Shown piece after piece: positions 22,501 to 33,200 of a stretch of DNA of 64,000 nucleotides. The stretch comes from Acorus gramineus (lineage: Eukaryota; Streptophyta; Magnoliopsida; Acorales; Acoraceae), in contig CM060850.1 in the NCBI GenBank assembly GCA_030737835.1, positions 2,011,788 to 2,075,787 on the forward strand. Direction: 5' to 3'. The notes below the pieces were generated by a model that made no database searches, was not told the origin of the DNA, and was given only the letters and a program-made list of their open reading frames with translations. Made by a program: the position numbers and the translations under genes. How positions within the stretch are numbered: position 1 is the first letter of the stretch; each line of letters opens with the position of its first letter.

Positions 22501-23186
22501 TCTCTTGAGACTCCTCTCTGCTCCTCCATTTTTGTGATTCCAATTTCAGTTCCGAATAAAAGGATAAGTTCATTGGGCGCTGTTACGTTAAATTACTTTA
22601 ATGATGATGTTTACTATTTTTTAAAAAATAAAACAATTAATATAACACTAACCCACTGAAAGGATAAAAAAGTTGTTCATCATCATTCGTGCAGGAGGAG
22701 GTGCATGAAGTACCACATCAAAGGCGAGAAGAAAGAAACAGTGGAAGTGTTCATCGACAACATCCCCGGCTTTCCAGACAACATACGTCACGACGGGGAG
22801 GGCAAATACTGGATTGGATTGGCAACGGTGAGCAACCAAAAAAATCGCTTCAGCCTTTTGTTAGAACAGCTTTTCTGATGGTTGTTCATGTTTTGATGGT
22901 TTCAATACAGGGGAGGACACTCTTCTGGGATATTATATTGAAGTACCCATTTCTGAGGAAGATCCTGGTGATCATGTCCAGGTACGTGGAGCTGCCGGAC
23001 GGTCAGCAGGATGGCGGAGTTTTGGAGGTGGACCTGGAAGGGAGACCGGTCGCACTCTACACGGACCCCGGCTTGGGTGAGACCACGGTTGGGCTCAAGA
23101 TTGGGAACCAACTCTACTATGGTTCGCTTCTGAAGAGCTACATCAGTCGGATGGAGCTTCCCCAGTCCAGCACAAGCGCCAAGTGA
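19502..23186 (+). CDS. Strictosidine-synthase-like (SSL/APMAP-type) protein, 4 exons
   Basis: Exons 19502-19957, 22188-22495, 22695-22827 and 22911-23186 give 1173 nt (390 aa), the usual SSL length. A Lys/Pro-rich N-terminus is followed by a hydrophobic segment at residues 24-42, so a signal anchor in the endomembrane system is likely. Family blocks are [23 protein letters not shown] (across intron 1), [55 protein letters not shown] and YWIGLATG. The fold is a six-bladed propeller. True strictosidine synthase joins tryptamine and secologanin, but most plant SSL proteins have not been shown to do this, and I cannot place the catalytic glutamate without an alignment. Relatives have been tied to pollen-wall formation (LAP3) and stress. 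Intron 1 is 2.2 kb and carries repeats. No coding lesion is visible. Confidence 0.9.
20362..20735. mobile_element. MITE in SSL intron 1, relative of the Tourist-like element at 58388
   Basis: The inner words 'gtgtttgattgtgttttgaa', 'gaaatgtaataatgaag' and 'gatgatgacag.tgatt' are shared with 58440-58640. The ends 'aggtttggtcc' and 'catccaaacatcc' are poor inverted repeats, so this is an older, decayed copy. Boundaries are approximate. Confidence 0.5.
21120..21215 (+). mobile_element. Possible LTR-retrotransposon gag fragment in SSL intron 1
   Basis: A short forward reading ([11 protein letters not shown] and nearby) resembles the opening of Copia gag. No LTRs or other parts are nearby. It would be a small, old, broken fossil. 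Weak evidence. Confidence 0.2.
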
Positions 23187-24237
23187 AATGATATCATTAT
23201 CACTCAGTGAGAGTAAAATGAAGTGATTGATGGTGTAATCTGTTTATGCATATAAGTATTTTGAATGCTTGAGGTTCAGTTGGCTATGATGAATAAGACT
23301 AGATAAATATTTATAAGAAATAAAAATTTAATATATAAACCCCTGGTACATACATGTAGAAAAGCACAACCAGCCTGATCAAAGTATGGGGCCGCGTTTA
23401 ACAGATGAATTAACGATTTCATTATAGTTGGTCTTGGAGTCCAAGGTTGGGGTGTGCAAGACGATATTTGATATACCCTATCAACTATCGCGCTATCACC
23501 TCGACCTCGAGGCAATGTGACCTCTTTCTGGTATTTTGTTTTGTTTTGCTCTCTAATCTTCTCACCTTCATTCGAATTTGTTATCGCATTTTTGCTCAAT
23601 AAAAATGATTGTGACAAGAGTCTTATCAATTTCAACAAAAATAAATAAATAAATAGATATATATGAACCCTTGATTTATAAGAGAACATAATTCCAAGAG
23701 GATCTAGAATACCGATACTAACTTATATCAAATTCTGACATAACTATACCCACAAATTCTTTACAAACAAATTTTTTTTAAGCTTATTCACCCCTATTAT
23801 ATTTCTATGAATCCTTTCAATACCCAAGTCTCTGCAAATCTAGAACCGACAATCAAACGGGCATTAAAACATTTGTAAGCCGTTGACGTGATAAAGATTG
23901 TTTACGCCTCATACCAGCTTAGAACTCTCAATTGGAGGGACCCAACTATTTGGGGATTTAAAAAAAAAAAGAAGGGAACTGCAAGGCCTTAAATTATTAA
24001 CAGGTGATGGCTGGTCCTGAATTACAAATATTACAAGAAAACTGTAAACACGGGGGCAAGCGTAATAAATGCTTCAAAGCCTAATAGTCTGATATTCTGT
24101 TCAGTAATTCCTGATTATTATCACGATCAACCAGAAATGATAACTCACAACAAAACTCATTGATAGAGGTCAAAAAGGCTAGCCTGAGGTTTGTCGTTTT
24201 AACAATGATCCGTTGCATGTCTCTCTGATCAGATAAT
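23187..24237. other. Spacer between convergent SSL and MATE genes
   Basis: The two genes end tail to tail about 1.05 kb apart. No third gene is seen. The 3' untranslated regions of both must lie here; AATAAA-like words occur on both strands (for example near 23290 on the plus strand and in TTTATT form near 24070). Confidence 0.5.
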
Positions 24238-27200
24238 TCAGCTGGTAACCTGGAAGTTGTATGTAAGTTAGAAGAAATTGAACAATGGAAAATAATGAAC
24301 AAAAATGGGTGACTCATAATGGAAAAGAAGAAATAGATCTGGTTACTGATCATGCTCCTTAGTATATCCAATTATGGGATGTGCAACATCATACACAATT
24401 TGTCATCAGTAACAACAGCAATGGGTGATGATAACAAAATGGGGATGCTGGTGCTCCACCGGAAGATGAGATTATATAAAGGCAGATTGGGACAAAAACT
24501 TTATTTATTACAGATAATAAAAATAAAAAATAATGTGGTATCCAGGTTCTCTAACCACACAGTCATTCATGAATTGGATGAAGCCCCCTGAGAATAATAT
24601 TTTCTGAAGGGCATGAGGCTCTTGATTCATTAGGCTGCAAGCAGGTCTACTTGTTTCTGCTACATTGCAGAAAAAGGGCATGGGAAACAATGCTATCAAC
24701 ACATACAGATGTTCCATTTAAATAATTTCTAAACAATATTTCTATACAACAGCAAAATTCTAGGAAAATCTGCGTCCTTGGAAATCATGTTCATATGTTG
24801 TACTAAACTAGTATAACAAAATGTTCCCCAACTCATGATGAATAGTTTTATTTGATAAACAATATGAAGTAATTCAGATCATGTGGAGATTAGATTCAAG
24901 GAGTTTCACTGCATTTGTATAATTGTAAGCATATATCCCACTATTTCACTTACTAATTTGATCTATGAAAATACATATGATGTCTTTTTTTGGGTCTTAC
25001 AAGAACAAGCCATTTATGGTTTCTCAGTAGAGTGAGCATTTATATTCAAGATTAGGTAAGCAATCATTTCTAAACAGACAACTAGAATCTAAAAATAAAA
25101 AAGGACAAAGTAAAATATTATGAGGAAATGAGAAAAAAGACAAGTATATTGCGTAATCACCAACCTTCGAAGATTGTAGGTCCTTGTGCAAGAACCACCA
25201 GGGGCCCGATTTTGATCCCAACCTGGAAAAAAAAAAGTGGAAGAAAAGGTTTAGAGTGAATGAAAATATGTATAGCAGCAGTGGTCATCAGGTTTAGATA
25301 TATGATGTAGAACACATGCTATAGAAGAAGAAATGAAAAACAAACTAATGCTTCATAGAATTCATCTTCAACATGAAACATCACTTCATGAACTGATGCG
25401 TACAGAGACCACACGCAAACACACATGACACGTGTGACTTCTGAAGGTAATTGTTTCTCAACTTTACGTTTCAGAAAATATTTATGATTGCAAAAAGAAG
25501 TTATTCAAATAAAAGAAAATCTAGTAGGAGATGGCATGCGTAATACATATAGAAACAAACTTGAATAACTGATGGCATTATAAATTGGAATATTGTGAAA
25601 CAGAACCATGAGAGAGACTAATAGGCAATAAATGAAATAATGTTAAGGAGATATTCATGGATAAAGCAATTGGAGATGCATGTTAAAAGGAGGCAATGAG
25701 AAAGGTGACAGCTCCTCTCTCTCAGTGAAGTTTCGAGTCCCAATACGACATTCAATTGTTTGACCTAAAAAATGATACTGTATAATTTTCCATTTCCATA
25801 TAGGTTTGACACCATCATGCATATCTTTGATATAACTATTATAAAATATTACTATTTTTACATTTGAAAATCATACCTCCAAAATCCAGCCAACATACGC
25901 AAGCTCATAAAAAGAGTCAGGCCTGACCAAACTCCTGGAAGGCCAAGACCTGAAGATGCACACAGCAAAAATGTTGAAGAAATAGCCCCAACCACCATCT
26001 GCACAGTACAACAATGAAAAAATTAGGGCATCTCCACAGTAGAGTGCTTGTATTACTAATATATGTATATGTTACAAAAATTGAAAAATCTGGGGATGCA
26101 CCATACCATTGACCAAGCAGCGTATGAGAAGTCCGAAACACCATAATGGAGACCATCAAAAACAAAAGCTAGGGCATTGATGGGTTGGCTGGCACTAACA
26201 AACTGTAGCAAACAGAGAGATTACATCAAAGAGAAGTCAGAAAGGAGTACACCAATTCAGGTAGGAAGACATACCAACAACCCAGATCTGACAACTAGTA
26301 GCACTTCAATGTCCTTAGTGAACAATTCAGCTAGTGATCCAAATGACGTGGAAAGTACTACAGCTAGAGCAAGACCAGTAAATAATCCTGTCTGAGCAAG
26401 AACAAGCATGTTTACAAAAATTATACACAGAGAAGTTTAAAACTATTTGAAACACAAATTTTGTAGACTCCTGCACTGAATACAATAACCTAAATTGAAA
26501 GATCAAACCAAAGAAGACCAAAAGGTCATGAGAGAAGTCAGAGAACCATCACCTGTAGCACAAAGTAGGTTATCTGTTTCACTCTTCTGTAGTCAAATTT
26601 TGAGACAGAGCTTGCAATTAATGCCTGAGAATAAACAATGTTCAAACAATGCTTATTTTAATTATACAAATCACAGTACAAGAAAAAAATATTTTCAGGT
26701 ATGCATGACTGTATGAAGGAAATTATAAATGAAAATGATCGAGAAAAGAAGTCTGCCCATATAGCCTCCATTTGGTTCGAAAATAGGAATAAGATAGAAT
26801 AGAAATAGCCATTCTAGTAGCAATTCTGATTTTGTTTGGTTAATCTGTGTATGAAATGGGAAAACTGTGGAACAAATCCAGGTCAAAGCTATTTGAGCCA
26901 CCCCTTCTAATAACTGTTTAAGATTTCTCCAGAGTAGATCGGGATATGGACGGGCCTCATCCCAGCCATTTTTATGAACCAAATAGATTTATCCCCCCCA
27001 TTCCTGCTATCATTCCGGCCTCATCCTCAAATCAAACAGGGGATAAGTGAAAGCAAATGCAAAATATTAACTCCCAGGCTAGTTAATGTATTTTCACAAT
27101 CAGGAACAAACTACAAAAGATTCCCTTGTTTCAGCCACCCTCTAGATGATCTACTCCGAAGAACAGAGACAGCCTGAAAATGTCAGCATCCATCTATTTT

Positions 27201-30200
27201 GAAATCCTTGCAAACATCTAATTCATGTTGAAATGAAGAGGGAATACATGGTTTCTCAATGGTAGCACGTCTCTCAAGATAGTGAAATTGTCTAGTATCC
27301 TAGGCAAAGATACTCAATAAGATTGTTGAGATAATTGGATCTTTTGCACTGAAATTTTAAAAGTGAATTGTTAAAAATTTCTTTAAGGTGGGCCTACATA
27401 GATCACATTATTAGGCGTAATTGACTGTCAAAAAAGAATGAGTGGTGTTGATTATACCTATTAAGTTGTGATTTAATTTTGATACGGTTAAATAACACAT
27501 CTCTTATGCACGTTCAATTACACGTTTATTAAGCGAGTACATATTCAGTTTATTTCAATTTATGTGTAGAGACCAATAAAGGACCAATTTATAATTCCAG
27601 TCATTATGATGGGAAAAGACGGAATTTGGGTTGTCTATATAAATTATTGAGGTCCCCACTCTAAACCCGAATTCTCTTTCTCATACCCATCCCATCATTG
27701 TGTGAGAGGAGGTCAAAAAGTGAGAGGGACTTGGAGGTGGAAGACCTACCATTAGATCTCCAACGCAATGCCAATGGGTACGTATATTCTTCTCCTCTTC
27801 ATCGAACCGCATGAGATCTAGGGTTTTGGGGTTTTATTGTAATCCCAACAAGTAGTATTAGAGCCTCTTACAGAATCATTGAAGAAAAGGAATAATGTTT
27901 TATTTTCTAATCCCAAAATAAGCAATATGATTTATGATTATATTTCGGCTTATGCGGTATGCTTATGCTTGATGAAAACATCAATGCCAAATATGATGAT
28001 TTGGTCCATTTTCACGGAATCATAAGGATCGGCGTCTAATTTAAAAAAATGCTTGAAATAATTTGGTCCATGTATGAAGGGGTATTTGATCCCTTCAACA
28101 TTTTGGCTTTGGACCCAATGCATTGGCACTATTTTATTTTTTTTTAAAGTAGGGAGATGTGATCTTCTTCAAGAATAAAACAAATATAAACCCAACATGA
28201 ATAGCTTGTGATTCGTAATTGGTCATTTTTGAGGACAACAATAACAACTATATCAAGGGAACCAAAGATACAAAACCCTAACTCTTGCAGAAGTATATGA
28301 GACAGTGGGCCTCTAGGACTCTATTTGGTAGAAGCCAGTTCTGTTTTACTTGGGAAAATAAAAATAGTCATCAGAATATGTGATATTAAACTTACCAAAA
28401 ACAATTATGCAATGCAATCAGGTTATACAATTTGCATGATTTGTGTTACTACTAAGAATTTCAAAGAATTTGGTGAGGTGTGAAGGGGAGAAAAAAGTTT
28501 ATTAGATATATCATCACCATCTCAATGGTTCCACCTGATTTTTGCTGCACATACCCTGTTCTCAATTGGAATACTATCCCACTCCCACAGGTTAGAATGT
28601 TGACTATAGTAACTAATGGTATAGCAACAAAGAATTGGGAAAACAGGAATAGCAATTTCATATAGAACGCTAGAAAAGTGAAATAATTGTTATGAAGCTT
28701 GAATATGCTTGAATATCAAGGAGATAAAGTAAGAAGAAAAGGAAAACAATACCTGGCCAGACAAAGCTAAAGCATCTGAAAGAAGAGACACCGCCAACCA
28801 TACTTGCAAACAAATTTGATGAGCTGCCATGGCAACTGGCCCTTGCCGAGCAGCCATTGATGTGCCGAGAGTCATGGTAATCAGCACGGCCATAGTTCTC
28901 CCAAGCAGCAAACCACCTGAAGAAGATGAAGATGAAGAATTATTCCAGTAATTAAAAATCAGTATTACTTCCAAAAGATCAAGCTAAAAACACAATTGCA
29001 GATGGTGAAAAAAAGAAAATTGCACATGGAAAAGAACAGCAATCAGGGCTACGACTGCTAATTTTAACCATGAATAATAACAGGACAACAAAATCCTTAA
29101 AATTCTGAATTGTTAAGATTACATGAGACAAGGATACCACGCAACCGTGCTGCTTATAAATTAAACAGATTCAATATCAGTTGCTTCAACTATTTCCTAA
29201 CAATACTGACCAGATTTTAAATAGCCACCAAACTGCAAATCTTCAATTTTGGGAGGCAATAAAACCGCTCTTTTACTCAAAAACCATAGGAGCAAAAATG
29301 TCATAAAAATGTCATAAGATTACATGAAACAAGGATACCATGCAACTGTGCTGCTTATAAATTAAACAGATTCAATATCAGTTGCTTCAACTATTTCCTA
29401 ACAATACTGACCAGATTTTAAATAGCCACCAAACTGCAAGTCTTCAATTTTGGGAGGCAATAAAACCGCTCTTTTACTCAAAAACCATAGGAGCAAAAAT
29501 GTCATAATATACCTGAGGCACCAAACAAGATGCGATTAGAATTTAAAAATAGTGCTAATAATTTGTTTTGGAGCAACAGTCAAGTAGCAGAAGCGTATTG
29601 CACATGCATCAGCATAAAAACAATCTGGGCTTCTTACATGCCCTTGACATCCCAATAGAAAGTATCAGCATGCAGCCATGTGACTATGTGATTATCAGAA
29701 GTGTTGCATATATATATATATATATATACATATATGCGCTGCCACTTTCATTCTACAGCTGAAAGTGTTGTCCAACGTGTGTTCACTGCACATACCTACC
29801 AACCATATGACATGAGTGCTGATTTAGGAAGCACAAACACTTCGATGAACATGTTGTGTCAGTGTCCGACACGTATTGGACACACGACATGGCACATGTT
29901 GGACACGTATCAGGCACATCCCATACGTGTCCAAAATTCAAAATAATTTTTTGAATTTTGGACACGCATTGGACACACGATGGATATAGCATGGACACAT
30001 AATACTTATGCAGCTCAAAATTATAATTTTTCTCTTACCAATTATTTGTAAGGTTTACGCTCACATAAAGCCTAATGATGTTAAAAATCTTAATGGAGTT
30101 GATAGATAACACACATCCAATTTTCCATATGATCATAATATATAACATATATATTATTTGTTTATTTATTCATTGTCATGTCTTTGCCATGTCACCGTAT

Positions 30201-33200
30201 CGCGTTGTATAGGTGTCCCATGTCCGTGTCCATGCTCAATAGGCTGTTGAATCTAGTATATTAAAGTTACATGACCCTTTACAAAGAAAATATCATAAAT
30301 TGTTCTGGAATGATCAATTGACAAGAAAAAAACTGAAATTCCATAATGAAATGTCAAAGAACGTACTGAGATGCAACAGTGGCGATGGCAGCACCAGTTA
30401 TACCAAGTTTGAAAGAATACACAAGTATGGGAAGTAGGACTACTGCTGAAACATTACCAAGTCCTGCATATAGACAACCCAACATTTACAACTACTGGAG
30501 GGCCAAATGCAACATTTGTCAGGCTCAATAATATTATTAATTTAAAAAAATATCAAGTTTGAACAGATAACATATTGTTATAACATTGGGTAACATTAAT
30601 AGGAAATGCAATACAACTTTACTCACAGATAAAACACTTGGCTGGCAGCCCATGTCTCTAAGCTAAGGTTCCCAACATATCCTCAAGTTTTATGTTAAGC
30701 TGGTAAACAAGTAACCATATTGCTATATGTTTGGTAGGTCAACGGAAACACTGTCAAAAGAAAAGCAATACAACTTTATAGGAAGGATGAGGCAACCAGC
30801 AAGCCTCCCATTTCTCACTTCCAAAACTTCCTGAAATACAACTAACCATTATGGTAAACATAATGGTGAAGGTAGTGGTGCCAATGGAGAAGGTGGTGAT
30901 GCTGGTGGGTGGAACAGTGGAGATGGTAGTGCTGGTGGTGGAAAGGTGATAATGGTGCTGCCATTGTCGTGGAAGAAGAGTAAACCAGCAGTGGTCAAAG
31001 GAGCAGCTGGGGACAAGGTTGTAGTAGTGATTGGACTGCAACAGTGGGGAGGCACTGATAAAGGTAGAAATGGATGTGATGGTGACGAGTAAGTGACTGG
31101 GAAAATTTTGTGGTAATGCTGTACCGTATAAACAAGGTTCCTTTTCCCCTTCCAGAAGATATTTGCAATTGTTTTGCACATATTACAAGCAAAAGAACAA
31201 ATAAATTTCCTAGATCCTTAACCCACCACAGGATACACACTGCACGTCTAATCCTTTTGTCAATATAATATATCAATAAAATACTGAGTAGTCAGACACT
31301 TGCCAACACATAACAGGGGCGTCTTTGTATCCTTAAAACCACGGAAGACACCTTGAACAGCAAGAGACACGACAACTGCGGGAGCACCCAGGGCTCTTAA
31401 AGAAAGAAATCGTTGTGATGGATGGCGCATCGGTGAAGCCTGTTGAGAAAATGAGTTTAGGAAACAGTCCTCACCTGTAAGTAAAAAAATCATTTATGAA
31501 AGGATGAAATAACAAAATGAAAGATAGTTCGGAGGGATGCATTAATACTGAGGTGAGACCAAATGAAAAAGAAACTACTGTCCAAAAAACTGCAATAACA
31601 AAATAAAGATCTAGCGCTAATTTGGGGTGGGAAAATTTGAATTCAAGAGAAAATAAGAAAAACCGAGTAATGTGTTGGGAAAAAACAGAACAACCAAAAA
31701 ATGAAAATAAAAAGCTTAGTCTAGGCGGGCATTTGAAAGGAATTGTACATTTCTTGAAAATCAGAGAAAAGATTTTTATCTTTTGGGCATATATTGATTA
31801 GTGCTTTATATTTTTCAACACCTTTTCAGAGTTTCAAAGGATCATGTCATTATATTCTAAAGCCGATGACGCATTCCATCAATGCAGCAAGGAGAGAGAT
31901 GGTAAAGGAGAGAAAAAGATGCCATGACAATATAAGTAACAAAATAAGGTATAAATCTCTAAAGCCACCCATACGACTATGACAGTTATATCCATGATTA
32001 TTCCACGTGCAAACAACCAAATATGGCTTTGTTCTTTTCTAAATACGCAGGCCTTTATACGCTTTAGATAGAATAAAGAGAGGAGGAAAGGGGAATTTAA
32101 ATTTATTTCCTTACAGGTGATATGCCCATCAGGTTGAGAAAAAATCCAGATCCAAAGAAAAGAGCTAAAGCTTCAACTGTGCCAATTCCTGTAGCTAAAA
32201 GCAAGGCAGTTGAAACAGAGGGTAGTTGTTTCCTTTCTGCTCTCTCATCAGAATATGATTTATTGAGATCACTTCCTCCTCCAATACCTTTATCCAAAAT
32301 AAATTCAGCTTATGGTCAAAGAAAAAACACACTAGCACAAGAATTTCTAATCTAGTAATATATTAAGAACTTCAATATATACATCCAAAATAAAATCAGC
32401 TTATGGTCAAATTTTTAGTAGTCCATAAAGGAGACTGTTCCATCTTTCAACATACCTGAAACCGGATCTCTAGTGGCATTTTTTGAAATGTCTTCCGCTA
32501 CAAATGAAGTTGTAATGCTTAGGAGAGGAACATTAAAGAGCTTCGAAATAATATTGAAGATTGATACAGAGACACCAGCTGAAGCCAGCTCCATGGACCC
32601 TTAACAACACAATCAACAATCCAGAATTTGAACAGATTCAGTACGATGAAGAATTCATCAAGTACAAAACATGGAAAAACTTTAAGATTAAAAATCAAAA
32701 TGAAAAACCAACAGAATTAAGTTAATTGTCAGCCAACAGCATCAAGGTGAAATTGGATACTGAAGCCCATTAAAGAGCTTCGAAATAATATTGAAGATTG
32801 ATACAGAGACACCAGCTGAAGCCAGCTCCATGGACCCTTAACAACACATTCAACAATCCAGAATTTGAACAGATTCAGTACGATGAAGAATTCATCAAGT
32901 ACAAAACATGGAAAAGCTTTAAGATTAAAAATCAAAATGAAAAACCAACAGAATTAAGTTAATTGTCATTAAAGAGCTTCGAAATAATATTGAAGATTGA
33001 TACAGAGACACCAGCTGAAGCCAGCTCCATGGACCCTTAACAACACAATCAACAATCCAGAATTTGAACAGATTCAGTACGATGAAGAATTCATCAAGTA
33101 CAAAACATGGAAAAGCTTTAAGATTAAAAATCAAAATGAAAAACCAACAGAATTAAGTTAATTGTCAGCCAACAGCATCAAGGTGAAATTGGATACTGAA

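Noticed and set aside
25690-25745. Possible SINE or tRNA-like box B (gtttcgagtccc)
   Set aside because: No box A at the right spacing and no A-rich tail found; it is a single short motif.
30754-31181. Ser/Thr/Pro/His-rich minus-strand frames in MATE intron 5
   Set aside because: Low-complexity GGTGGT tract in an intron whose borders are fixed by the flanking exons.
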